Origin: Scedosporium boydii
Lineage: Eukaryota; Ascomycota; Sordariomycetes; Microascales; Microascaceae
DNA: 39,333 nt
Assembly: GCA_002221725.1 (NCBI GenBank)
Contig: NJFT01000305.1
Span: 1 to 39,333 of the forward strand
Direction: 5' to 3'
A program made the position numbers and the translations under genes. The notes beneath the pieces were generated by a model that did not search any database, was not told where the DNA came from, and saw nothing but the letters and a program-made list of their open reading frames with translations. Positions 10,973-22,503 of the stretch are shown here, one piece after another (within the stretch, counting starts at the first letter, position 1; every line of letters starts with the position of its first letter).

Positions 10973-11883
10973 CAGGCCCACTATACCCTTAACTAAGTAG
11001 TTATAGCTCTACCTAATTAACTAATATTTTTAAAGCTTTAAGTAGCTAACTTACTAACTTACTTATTAGATTAGACCTTATAGCTTTTACAATTCTAAAT
11101 AGAAGCTCTATATATAAAGGAAAGTATAAAAAAAATATAGGAAAAGATGAAAAGAATAAAGGAAAGAATAATAATAAATCTATTTAACTTTTATTTACTT
11201 TAATTATTTTTCTTTTTTATATAAAGTAAAGTAAAGGAACCTATACTTCTACTTTACTAACTATAAAGTAAAGGAGAAATACTTAACTTTATATAAACTA
11301 AACTACCTCTTTAAGCTCTTACTCTTTTACTACCTACTTTCCCTTACCTCCTCTTATTCTCTTTTATTATATAATATATTACCTTAGCTTTAAAGTATAA
11401 TATTAAGTTCTCTCCTTTACTTAATATATCTTCTTAGCTTTAAAGTATAATATTAAGCTTAATATTATTAATTTAGTAATACTTTAATTTAATATTAAAT
11501 TTAAATTTTATTTTTATTTTTTTTTTTTAATAAATACTTATATTTAATTTCTATTTAATATAATTTTTAATTTTCTTTTTTTTCTTTTTTCTTTCTTTCT
11601 TTCTTTCTTCTTATCTAGTAGTAGTAGTAAGTAAAGGTAGTAGCGGCAGAGGAGCTAGAGCTAGAGCTAGAGCTAGAGGTAGTAGTAGAAGTAAACCTAA
11701 ACCTAAACCTAAACTAAGTCTACTCTTAACCCTAGATGATTTTTCGGGGTTAGGGTTAAAAAAGTTTCTAACTAATAAGCGAGCTAGCTTAAGTAGAACC
11801 GATAATACTAGAAAAGTTATCTACACGGAGCCGATTTATATAGGGGCCCGAGCGCTAATTATACTATAATCGCCGCTAAATAG
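10973..11883. repeat. 0.9-kb direct repeat, copy 2
   Basis: This is the second copy of the repeat at 163-1080, in the same orientation. Its right end directly abuts the truncated integrase of element II. Confidence 0.75.
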
Positions 11884-11889
11884 TAACCT

Positions 11890-12420
11890 AAACTTTAAAT
11901 AAAGATATTTTTAATATTATATTTATTATATTATTTATAGTAAATTCTATTTCTTTAATTTTCTTTAATTAGTAATAAAGAGGTTAGTTAATATATACTC
12001 TTAGGTATTTTATAATTATAGAATAAGAGTATTTATTAGCTTTATTTATTTAAAAATACTAAGCTATTAAGATTTACTTTTTTATATTTAAAGCTAGATA
12101 AAGTTCTAATTAGAAAGTATTTATAAATAGACTATCTTAATTACTAGTAATACCTTTAAAAGTATTAAAGTAATATTTAACTTCCTAATATAATAATATT
12201 ACTAGCTCTATAACTATTATTATTTTCTTTATAGAGATTAAAACTACTATCTAAGTAAATTAATATAATATTATAAATATTAAATTATATAGTTTTCCAT
12301 CTAAGTAGATACTATCTAAAAGTCTTATAATAAAATCTAGACTAATTTCTTAAAAAGAGTATTTAGAAATTAATAGAGATTAGAAAGTATTATATTTCTT
12401 ATAATATAGTCTACTTATAT
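11890..12420 (-). pseudogene. Integrase remnant of element II, cut at its C-terminus
   Basis: Minus-strand translation gives ISLDFIIRL and a degraded DRFTK block. Further on come ITSN (stop) DSLF, corresponding to TSDRDSLF with the second catalytic Asp changed to Asn, and EFTINNIINIILKISLF, corresponding to EFAYNNS..TGISPF. The remaining integrase C-terminus is absent at the repeat junction. Confidence 0.7.
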
Positions 12421-13439
12421 ACTAATACTAGTCGTAGGTATATATATAGTTCTAGATATCTAGATATATATTAGCTTAGTAGAATTTATATTTTAGTAAG
12501 TTTAATATCTAGTTTATATTTATATAGCTTATTTATAAGTTATTATAATATTTATATAATAACTCTACTTTTAAGAAGCCTTTTTTAAAGATTATTAGAT
12601 AGCTTTTATAAAATAAAATCTTATTTAAAGCTAAGTAATATCTACTCTTTATATTAATATCTTATAGACTATTAATAAGTTCCTTATAATTAAGATCTAG
12701 CTATTATAATTAGTATATAGTCTTCTAGAACTTAGTATTAGTTATTAAGGAAAATATTATTTTATTTTTTATAATCTCTTTTATAACTAAATATAAGATT
12801 TATTAATTATAAGCTAATATCTTAGCTTTAATTAATAGCTTTAAACTATTACTATCTAATTAGTAAGTAGTCTCTATAGCTTTTCTTAGCTATTACTTTA
12901 GGCTAGAGGTCTTAGCTTACCCCCTTATAATTACTATTATATACTAGCTAGCTTCTACTTTTAGCTAGTATATACTATATTTATATTTTACTATATAGCT
13001 TATTATTACTACTTAACCTTTAAAGATAGTTACTTATATTTAGTAACTAGAATTTCTATTAGCTATAAGATCTTAAATAGTATCTATATACTTCCTATAC
13101 TCTCTTCTAATATAAGTCTCTCTTACCTTTACCTTTAATATAATTTTATATACTTAGTATCTTAGAGTACTTAATAGCTTTTCTATAAAGTAGACTTTCT
13201 AGTTTATAGTTAAGATAAGGTCTATTAGATATACTTCTAACTCTCCTTTAGCTCTAGGCCCCTTCCCTAGCCTAAGCTTAATTATAAGCTCTTCTATAAC
13301 TCCTTAGTATTTAAGCTCCCCTAATATATAATTAGATTACTTTAATAATAGGTCTATAAGATTTATCTTCCTAGGTCTATATTTAATTTCAAAGTTAAAT
13401 ATAGATAGATAATAGACCTATCTAGCTAATTACCCCCTT

Positions 13440-13640
13440 AGATTATATATTAATACTTATATAATACTTCTTAGTACCTAGTAGTTAGTAAGGACTTTAA
13501 ATAAGTCTCTCTCTTCTAGAAATTGTCTTTAATATTTTAAGCTCTCTATAATAGTTAATAGCTCTTAGTACTTTATAGCTTATTAATATTTAATATTAGT
13601 TAGCTTCCTTAACTAAAAAGCTATTAAATACTATTTCCTA
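13440..13640 (-). pseudogene. RNase H remnant of element II
   Basis: The minus strand reads LRKLTNIKY, a stop-interrupted stretch, then ELLTIIESLKY (stop) RQFLEERDLFKVLTNYQ. This matches SRKLTPAEYNY..KELLAIIRSLEYWRQFLEG...KVLTDHQ of Ty3/gypsy RNase H. The TDH aspartate is again Asn. Confidence 0.75.
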
Positions 13641-13899
13641 TTAACTAATTAAAATAAAATACTTAAGATAATATATATTAATATATTTATCTTTACTTAT
13701 ATAGGTTTCCCTTAGTCCTAGTAGCTAAGGATTAGGGCCCTACTAAAAGTATCTTTTAGAATAGTAAAGGTATTCTATACCTCTAATAGCTATTTAAAAT
13801 AGCTCTTCTTAATATCCTTCTTACTCCCCTTTAATAGTATAGTTATTAATATAGTTATTTCTAAGTACTTAGTAATAAATTTATAATAAAAGTTTATAA

Positions 13900-14700
13900 A
13901 TCTAAGGAATATTTATATATCTTTGAAATTTTTAAGCTCTAGCTATTCTTATATAGCCTATATTTACTTTAAGTCTATAAAGATCTTATTTTAATTAATC
14001 TAAAATCTTAAAAACTCTACCTTATCTTAGTAAAATTAGTATTTAGATACTTTAAGATAAAGCTAGGCTATTTCTAGTTATTCTATAATAGCTAGGAGGT
14101 CCTATATATATTTTTTTCTAGTTTTTAAAAAGACTAGAATATTATCTAAGTAAACTATATAGTATATATCTACTAGTCCTACTAGAGCCTTATAAATATA
14201 AGCCTAAAATATAGCTAGAGTATTTATAAGCTTAAATAGTATTACTATATACTAAAAATAACTATACTTAATATAAAATACTATCTTCTACTAGTTAGAG
14301 TCTTTAATCTTAATCTTATAATAGGTATCTTATATATCTAGCTTTAAGAAGAACTTTCTATTAAATAGCTATAAAAATAGCTCTCTAATTAGAAGTAGAG
14401 GATACTAATTTTTAACTATAATATAGTTTAACCCTTAATAATTAATATAGAGATATAGTCCCCTATCCTTTTTTAATATAAATAAGATTAGTGCCTCTAC
14501 TAGGCTTATAGAATATAAGATCTAACTACTTTCTAGTCCTTCTTTAATATATTACTTAAGCTTTTTACTCTATTCTAAAATAAGAGAATAGATTAGCTTA
14601 TATAGTAGCTCTTTCCTATTAATAATATCGATTATATATTCTATACCTATAAGTATAAATAATTTCTTTACTATTTATTCTAAAAAAATAATTTTAAATT
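13900..14700 (-). pseudogene. Reverse transcriptase remnant of element II
   Basis: Around 14,130-14,160 the minus strand encodes IVYLDNILVF, the YLDDILVF catalytic box with the second Asp changed to Asn, preceded by YIYKALVGLVDIYY. This is typical of the RT palm of gypsy elements. Stops occur in flanking codons. Confidence 0.75.
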
Positions 14701-16632
14701 TCTCTAGTTTTAGTAAAAGGTTACCTTTAAAGCTTCCCTTAATTAGCTCCCTATTATTACTTAGTTATTTATCCTTTTTACCTAAGATAATAGTTATATA
14801 AGTAATATAAAGTTTACCCTCCTCCTATAAAAATATTTTTATAAATTAAATAGTATTTTTATTTATTACTATATTAAATTACTAGCAATCTATTACTACT
14901 ACTACTATAATCTCTAAGTCCTATATACCTAAGTAGCTAATTAAGATATTAAAAGTATTTACCTCTCTTTCTAATCTAAAATAAAGAACTATAATATCTT
15001 TTAGTTTCCCTCTATAATCTATTAATTTAATTTAGATCTTATATACCCCTTAGGCTCTAAGCTATCTCCTATTAATACTTAATAGCCCTAGGTTATTAAA
15101 TTTATATATATATTTAAGTAAGTATTACTATATAAAATCTATTAATATAGTATTTATTACTATTTTAATATCTAAGTCTATATTAATTTTAACTTATTTC
15201 TTCCTACCTTTCCTTTAAAGTCCTATCTTAACTAATATAGCTATATAGAGGGATTTTCTAAGTAGGCTTAACTAGGGTAGTTTTTCTATTATAGTAGACT
15301 AAGTTAGGTATCTTACTATATAAATTTATTTCTTAACTTATTTGTATTAAAGTCTTATAAGTATTCTAACTAATTATCGAAGTTAAATATACTTACTATA
15401 TTTCTTATAGCTAGTTCTTTATAATCTTACTTATAGTAGCCTTTTTTATTATAATTAAAATAGGTAATATAGTTAGTATTTAGCTTCCTTATACTTTATA
15501 TATATTATCCCCTAATATCCCTATTCTAAAAATCTTATAATTTTCCTTAGCTAGATTAGCCTAATACCTCTTCTTAGTCTCTTACTTATTTATAAAGTAG
15601 TTAGCTAGAGCCTAATTACTTTTAATAAAAGTATTAAGGGTTACTATAGGTTAAGTTAGCTCTATCTTACTTTATATTCTTCTTCTATTTTTCTACCTAT
15701 TTAATATAGTATTATTCTACCTATAGCTACTATATATAAGCTTCTAATAGGACCTCCTTATAGTTAGTAATCGTCTTAAGGAAAGTCTTAACTACGTTAC
15801 CTAGGGGTTTATTAAAGTATTTCTATAAATTAAATATATCTATATTATTTCCTTTCTTTAGAAGTTCTTTAATAGTATTATAAAGTTTCTACTATTTTAT
15901 AGTAAATTTAATAGGGTATCTACTTAACTATTATAGGTTTTCTAACTTAAGCTAAACTTTAAATATATACTACTTAAGGTTATAGTATAACCCTTCTATA
16001 AAAGTAAATAAGTCTTCTAAAGTAACCTTTTCTATACCTAATTAATTAATATAAGTTTTCTATTCTAGATAAAGGTTATTACTAACCTTCTATAGAGTTT
16101 ATTAGATATAAGTCTACTAGTCTACCTTTTTTTTAACTATTTAATTACCTTCCTAGATTATAAGCTTCTAGTCCTAAACCTTTATAGTAGTAAGTTTCTA
16201 TATAAGGGGCTTTATAATATAAGCTAGGCTCCTAGGGGCTATATATAATATTTTATTTAAATTAAGCTTATTTTTAACTAATTTCTAAAGTAGATCTTCT
16301 TTATTTTATATCTACTTAATCTCCCTTTAGAGCTTTTAGTTTTTAGCTTTTAACTTATCCTTTATAAGTAAGTATATATATTTAATTCCTCCTATAGAGA
16401 GCATTTACTATATAGTCTATAACTAATTATTATATTTAATTAGATTATCTATCTCTAATATATCTAAAAACTTAGAAAGTTTAGATAGTATTTATTCTTT
16501 AGGGGTAGCCTCTCTAGCTATAATATATCTAGTAATTCTTAATAGTATAATCTTAGTTCGAGCTTAGTATAGCTATAGAAGTTAAAGAATTATAAAGATA
16601 TACTATATATAGCTTAAGGAAAGACTAATATT

Positions 16633-17067
16633 ATCATAACCCGGCCGTAGTTTAGGCCGCCCAGGGCAGTAAGAAACGGTAAAATTAGAACAAGGTCACG
16701 TGGTCGCTCCTTGGCAGTGCGACTAGGTAGACGTACTAGAAGCAACCGACTGCACGAAGAAAACGCGACCAAGCGATCACTTATAGAGCGATCGGGCAGG
16801 CGCCTAGGAAGCAACTACATACTAAAGACAGATAGAAGAAGTATCTATATAAAGCTATAATATTTCCTACTAGTCTAGTTATCTTCTAGACTCTTTAGTA
16901 GTTAATATAAGTAACACCTACACCTTATACTTATATATATACTCTTAGCACCTATTATTGTAAATACTACTCGATCGCCTTACTTATCCCTAAAATAGGC
17001 ACCTACTATACTAGCACCTTCCTATTCTATTAATTAGCTAAAACTTTAAAGTATTAGGATTATAATA
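16633..17067 (+). mobile_element. Solo LTR related to the element A LTR
   Basis: The 435-bp segment starts tatcataac and ends ggattataata, matching the minus-strand element A LTR. Flanks aatat (16628-16632) and agtat (17068-17072) are a 5-bp target duplication with one G-to-A change. The right half aligns closely with the element A LTR and is AT-rich. The left half (about 16640-16830) is divergent, GC-rich and retains CpG. No internal region accompanies it. Confidence 0.8.
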
Positions 17068-17329
17068 AGTATTATTAAGAAGTATATAGTTTTTAAAAGT
17101 TAATTAATAATTAAGACTTTAACTTACCCCTTAGAATAACTTATCTACTACGAGAAATACCTTTTATCTTTAACTATACTTTAACTAGGCTCCGCAGCTA
17201 AGTTATCTAATAGCAAGTCCTATACTATAGTGCGCTCTTGCTTATGCCTTATAAAGAGCTATAAGATTAGTTATATTAATCTAATATTATTAATTAATAT
17301 ACTATTATATAATAGCTTCTTTTTTAAAA

Positions 17330-17640
17330 AGTTTAGAAAACCTTTAAGGAGAATATATTTAAGTTAGCTACTACTTAGTAGAAGATTAAAGTATTAGAAT
17401 AGTAGTTTAAGGCTATAAAGCCTACTAAAAAGAAGAAGGTCGAATTAAGTCTAAATTCGAAGTTTATAGATATTAAATATATTTAAAAAGCCTAAATAGA
17501 AGTAGAAGGAAGAAATGATAATATTAATAGATCTAGTAATGTTAAAAATACTAGTAATATAACTTCTTATATTATAGTAACTTGAAAGTAGGCTAGAATA
17601 TATATTTTTAGTATAAGAGTTAGATTAAGGATATAGATAT
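17330..17640 (+). pseudogene. Probable C-terminus of a Fot1/pogo-type transposase
   Basis: A plus-strand frame broken by TAG and TAA stops reads KVLE, two stops, FKAIKPTKKKKVELSLNSKF, IDIKYI and IEVEGRNDNIN. The KKKKVELSPNSKF..I..I.KAQ pattern resembles the C-terminal tail of fungal Fot1-type (pogo superfamily, DDE_1) transposases. All internal stops sit where Gln would be expected. The N-terminal catalytic part could not be recognised in 17,070-17,330. Confidence 0.4.
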
Positions 17641-18406
17641 TTAGGGTGCTAGAATGTAGGGGGTGCCGGAAAGGGGGTATTTAAACTTATTATCTTATTA
17701 AGCTAAACTAAGTAGGACACTATAGCTGTGTACGTACTAGTAATATAGAGCTTAAAAGAGTAAGTATCTTTTCCGAAGAGCGAGATTTTTAGGTTCTAGT
17801 AGCCCTCTAGCTATATCGTCATCTTATCCTAATTAGTTGCGAGCTTGCAGGCGGCGCTAAGTAGAATAGCGCAACGATAACAGGCATCGCGGGTTCTCTA
17901 AAGCTCGGCCGGAGTGCGATGCTTAAGAGTGACGCGATAGATACTAAAGGTGTCGCGTAGAACAGCATCACGTTTATGGAGAGGCCCCTGAGGGTCAAAG
18001 TCATAGCATGCAGAGCAGTATCATCGGCGCTAGCTATCTTGCAAGCTGTTAGTTCGAGTAAGTCGGTGATAGAAAGTGGAAGCGAGAGGCTGGTGCCCGG
18101 TGCTAAAATGGGGCGTGTCGAAGCAACCGAGTGGGGCAAAAGCAGGGTAAGTAGACAACGTTAGCGTAGTGGGGCAAGGTAATCCTTTTCTAAGGCTTCA
18201 AATGTGAGTGGACCTATTTAAGGAGAAGACTTATTAGACTTGTATGACAGATGTAGATCTATTCTATTTTAGGAAGTTATAATAGTACTCATTTTAACTA
18301 GCAAACCACATACAAAATTAAGTACTAATATAATCTCCTCTAAGAAGAAGTACCTTGTTCTGCCGTCGAACTATTAAGTGGAAAAGATGGGGGAAATTAT
18401 GACAGC
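17641..18406. other. Boundary between AT-rich repeats and genic DNA
   Basis: Base composition changes abruptly near 17,700-17,820. A GC-rich stretch at 17,820-18,180 has short open frames on both strands, none of which I recognise. No gene is called. Confidence 0.5.
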
Positions 18407-19415
18407 CTAGAAGTTGGAGCCGGCGTTGTATTCAGCATCTGACTCGACACCGATGTTCCTAGCAATGACGGTCTTTCCAGTGGTGCTAGTAATTTTAACA
18501 TCAACAGTCTCGGTGCCAAAGCCGCTTGGGTTCTCGAAGAAGTTGTAATCCTTGCGGGTAGTGGCTTTCCATGTACTGCCACCGTCGACGGACACCTCCA
18601 GGCTCTTGATGGGTTCGTTGTGATTGACAACCTGCATAGAGAACCAGTACTTCGAAGTCCCGCTCTTGTTGTGAAGGACCAGGGGACTGGTGATGCCACA
18701 GGTGACGAACTTAAACGAAGTGTCGACGACGCCATCAGTGCCACCAACCGCTGTGAACGCGTCGGGGAAAAGGTCGAGATGGCCTTTAGTGCACTCGGGG
18801 CACTGGTCGACGATCTAAGAGGTGTCAGTGCTCTTTATTCTTTCGCGATATCGTGAAAGTGCTCACCATAGCCTTGATAGTGCCGGTCGGGCCGGTGATC
18901 TCAATGCAGGCACCGCAGTTGGCGGCATTGTCCCAAGGCTGGCCCGAGAAGGCGGTTCCGAAGATGCCTGAAGGGAGTGTATAGGTCGAAAACATGCAGT
19001 TCCCGCCCGCGAGGTTACCTCCGTAAAATGTAGATGTGCCGGAAACAGACTCGCCGCCAAGCTCCACCGACGAGCCGGAGCCGGGCTGGGATTCGGAATC
19101 AGACTCAGAGCCGGAACCCGTCTCAGGATCGGAGGTCTCGCTTGGGGTGGAGGGGGTGACAAAGGTAGCGAGGGTCGGAGGAGGGGCAGCCGATGGGATA
19201 GCAGGGCTGTTATCATCCTCATGAGCGGGCGCACTTTGGTGCAACTCGGGAACCGAAGAGACGCTGGCTTGGGGTATAGTAGTGCTGATCGGGATGGCAT
19301 CCTCGCGGCTGTTCACGGGGACATCGATGGCCTTGGAGGTATGCAAGTGCCGAGGCTTGCAGACCCGACCCATCACGGCGGAGGCAGCGAGGAAAAGCGG
19401 CAGGAGCGTCTTCAT
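18407..19415 (-). CDS. Expansin-like secreted protein
   Basis: Two exons (18867-19415 and 18407-18814) joined over a 52-bp intron (gtgagc...cactgac...ttag) give 318 residues. The ATG was chosen because it begins a clear signal peptide (MKTLLPLFLAASAVMG). A long low-complexity Ser/Pro/Glu-rich linker follows, including SDPETGSGSESDSESQPGSG. From about residue 127 comes a double-psi beta-barrel with cysteines in NCMF, NCGACIEI and VDQCPECTKGHLDLF, and then a C-terminal beta-sandwich resembling the expansin CBM63 domain. The intron falls exactly within AM-IVDQCPEC. The family loosens cell-wall polysaccharide without hydrolysis. Fungal relatives include EglD of Aspergillus; orthology was not tested. 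The gene is intact although it lies closest to the repeats. Confidence 0.85.
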
Positions 19416-20288
19416 TGTTGATGGGAGTTCGAAAGGAGATTCAGACTGGGCACTTCTTCCACTTATTGAGAATCCTGGTACTGACCAAGGAATGTGCACA
19501 CGGATAAGAAACGAACAAGTATGATGAGAAGGAATGGCTTGTTGACACAACACCTGGTTGCCTCGAGGTAAAAGAGTGACTGATTAAGAGACTGAATTGA
19601 ATAACCTGTAATGAGAAGAGAGAAAGGGGACAAAAAACGGAGGTGTGAATCCTAGAGTGGACACGAAGTTTTTATCAATCATTTAGCAAGTTCTCCCTAC
19701 TCACAGCCCCAATTTCCGCCCCTACAGCTTACAGCTGGCTAGGAACCGTATACAGTTGAAACGGCGAGTTCTGAGGCCATGTCGGTGGGCCTGATACAAG
19801 TTGACCAACCCTCCAATTTTACACTCTTTCTAAAACTGGGTCCGTGGCAGGGATAACCGGCCAGGGTCAACGTGATGAACGAGGTTCGTGGCTCGATCAA
19901 GTTTACTCAGATACTGGGATGGGGTGCTCCTGCTCTGTTGTCGGGCAATTGTATCCTGAGGGTGTCGCTTGACTGCGGCGACGACTCAGACGAGAGATGA
20001 ATACAAATCTACGGAGTACAAAATGTGTGCTAGCCGAAGAGCGGCCCCGGCACCGTGGCTGTTAACTTTTCGGAGATGCTCCCCATTGGTCGCGCTACCC
20101 GTGCACCCCCAACGGCAGCTGGCCGAACCCCGTCCCGATGCTTACCCCGCGCACTTGACAAAGACAAAAACATACTCGTGAGTGAAAATGTGGGACTTGC
20201 TCTACTCTTTTAATCTATGTCCCATAAACTGGATCTTGCGATCCGTAAAGAGCTCTATCACTGACGGTCAACCCTTGCCGAAATCACG
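19416..20288. promoter_or_regulatory. Divergent intergenic region
   Basis: This 873-bp region lies between the start codons of the expansin-like gene (-) and the Zn2Cys6 gene (+), so it should hold both promoters. A cataaa string about 65 bp before the Zn2Cys6 ATG is TATA-like. No operator was confidently recognised. Confidence 0.4.
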
Positions 20289-22503
20289 ATGCGGTCTCGG
20301 AGAGGGCAATATGTACTGAAGGCCTGGTAAGCTCCACCCGAAATATCCTGTCTTGTTAATGGATTATTATTGAGCCCCGCAGCAAAGAATGCAAGCGACG
20401 AAAAGTAAAGTGCGACGGCGGCCATCCATGTCGGCGATGCGCGATACAATCTGCGCCCTGCGAGTATCCTGGGAGCGTACGTGACGCTGTGCGGATGTGA
20501 GTCGATTGTTTCTATACATGCTCAAGCTACCAAAAACTCTGATTATTAGGCTTCCGGAACGAGCGACTAGGACATCACCGCAGACAGAATATGAAACGAG
20601 AGCACCAAGTGTGATGACGAGCGACGAGTTGACAACCCCCAGCGATCTCGGTGCTCAGTTGGTTCAATTAACCAGGATGGTCTCCGACTCGAACCCAACT
20701 CATTCTTCTGGTGACTGCAACGTCGAATCGCCAGAATTCTGTGGACCATCGAGCTCGGAATATACATTGAATGTTGTCAACAAGAACTTACAGGCAAGGG
20801 GAATGCTGGCGCCTATTCTCGATAGGTCGGGTTTTGGAATGGGAGGCATGCCAAGCTTGCCATTTCGACTGGCAAACTGTGGCCCATTCACAAAATTATT
20901 GACAGCGGATCCCCTCTGGGACTTTAAACTAGAGGATACTATGAACTCGATAAATATGTGGTGCGATGGTGTTGGCGCCCTCTATCCCGTCGTGGAGCGC
21001 GTTCAAATGATGAGAACGGCAGAACATGTCTTTGCGACTTTAGCATCCGCACGGCGGAATGGACCGAAGATGAATAAGGGTGTGGTGGCCGAAGTCCTTT
21101 TCAACGTGGAAACCAATAAACTGAAGATGATCCTCGCTATTAGGCGTACCCTCCGCCAAGGGGGGAGGAGCAATGAGGCTCACAGGCTGTTCCAAAGCAT
21201 CTCGGAAGCTGTTGAAGGGTTGATTTGGCACTCTGATGGCCTCGGTGGAATTCAGCTTCTTACACTGGCTGTCAGTATACTGCTCTGTTACATTTAGAGA
21301 CAGAGTGTTGCTGATATACTTTGTCTAGGCGATATATTATTACTATCTAGATGAAGAAGTTTGCTCGGGTTGGATTATAGGATTGGCAGCAAGGCTCTGC
21401 CTGGAGATGGGGTTGCATCGTCAAGCCATGGTTGAGCATATATTTACTGTGTGTGAAGAGAGATCTGTGGCGCTGCGAACATTTTCGTCGGTCTATATGT
21501 TCGAGAGGAGAACAAGCCTGGGCCAAGGGATTCCATTCTTGATCCAAGATTCCTACGTGGACTCATTGGATCTCGATTTAGTATGATAAATATCTGTTTC
21601 TTTACTAGTCCGGCTAAACGCTCCACTGACAAATTTCAATGCTAGCCCCCTGTGAACCCTTTACTACCTTATCTACTCGACTGGTCGAAGCTGGCGGGCA
21701 AAACATGGTAAGCTATAAACAACAACACCGAAACTGGAGCTAACATGGAACCGGATTCCTTGAACATGCTTGGCTACGTCGACTACCAGATCCTGCAATG
21801 GCACGATAAGCTTCCTGACAATCTAAAACTGGACCCGATCAGGCTATGCCATGATAATTTAGGACTGGGGACGAGCTATTTCCAGGCTGTCATGTTCGTA
21901 CGAAAGAACTACCTGCGGAACTTGATATATAGACCCATTTTACAATCGCCCGCATGAATTAAGCAAAATGAGGTACTTTCCCTAATGGCTATCGAGGTCG
22001 CTAAAGAGGCAATTCATATCCTGTGAGACCTCTACTACAACACCGGCCTGTTTCAGGCCCAGCCCCTCTTTTTCAAACATCTTCTCCTCGCGGCGTTCGG
22101 AAATTTGTTACTTGCGATGGTGAATGCTACCTCTAAGATATGGGATCGTGTGAGGGATGAGTTTGATGTGGCTTTGAATCTGATAAATCTCCTAAGTGGC
22201 CGATCATCCGCCATCATGGACTTATGGAACTGCCTGAAGGGATTGCGTGATCTGTAATCTAAACTAAGCCATGGCGAGACGACAAAGTTTTGTCATGTAA
22301 GAAATACGGCATCGAGTCCTCAATTCCCCGAGGACCTCTATTTCGACGAGCTTTTCCCCGGCTTATAGGGAAACGGGGAAGACTCGGAACAAATAGATCT
22401 AGCTTATTACGAACTCCTGGATCCGATGATCCGGACCCAGGTCAATAGTCTTTTAGATGCCTCTATAGGAGCACTGTTGACTTCCCTTAGACGGGGCAAT
22501 TAA
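20289..22503 (+). pseudogene. Zn2Cys6 fungal-specific transcription factor, broken by five stops
   Basis: Exons 20289-20326, 20383-20496, 20550-21270, 21329-21580 and 21646-22503 keep one reading frame of about 660 codons. The first intron splits the first zinc-cluster cysteine codon (TG|C), a strong check on the model. The motif is CKECKRRKVKC-x5-CRRC-x6-C. The middle-homology (fungal_trans) domain contains LTLAAIYYYYLDEEV, IIGLAARLCLEMGLH and VDYQILQWHDKLP. Splice sites for all four introns are intact and there is no indel. Exon 5 carries in-frame stops at 21709 (TAA), 21955 (TGA), 22024 (TGA), 22255 (TAA) and 22366 (TAG) before the natural-looking TAA at 22501. Each is one C-to-T away from Gln or Arg. 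A product ending at 21708 (396 residues) would keep the DNA-binding domain and part of the regulatory domain. It probably once regulated the neighbouring cluster. Confidence 0.85.

Larger units (their letters stand above)
11884..16600 (-). mobile_element. Element II: second RIP-degraded Ty3/gypsy element, truncated
   Basis: On the minus strand from right to left: a gag knuckle remnant near 15,420-15,470 (YITYFNYNKKGYYK, a CCHC knuckle with Cys/His-to-Tyr changes), RT at 13,900-14,700, RNase H at 13,440-13,640, and integrase down to 11,884. No LTR pair was found. The integrase stops in the FAYNNS..SPF region, where the 0.9-kb repeat begins, so the 3' end has been lost. CpA, TpG and CpG are almost absent. 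Sequence motifs differ from element A, so this is another family. The right end is not defined. Confidence 0.75.

Noticed and set aside
11690..11715. Telomere-like cctaaacctaaacc string
   Set aside because: Only a few imperfect units inside the interspersed 0.9-kb repeat, also present at 890-910; not a telomere.
16614..16814. Minus-strand frame of 66 codons in a GC-rich island
   Set aside because: It lies inside the solo LTR at 16633-17067 and has no family motif; a chance frame in LTR sequence.
17819..18164. Overlapping open frames on both strands just after the repeat block
   Set aside because: No recognisable motif, no splice structure and overlapping frames in both directions; probably chance openness in GC-rich DNA.
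19036..19524. Plus-strand frames opposite the expansin-like gene
   Set aside because: Shadows of the minus-strand gene, produced by its Ser/Glu-rich linker.
21709..21745. An intron beginning gtaagc at 21708 to bypass the first stop of the regulator
   Set aside because: The only nearby acceptor would make a 33-bp intron and leads straight into another TAA; the uninterrupted frame reads on in family-like sequence.
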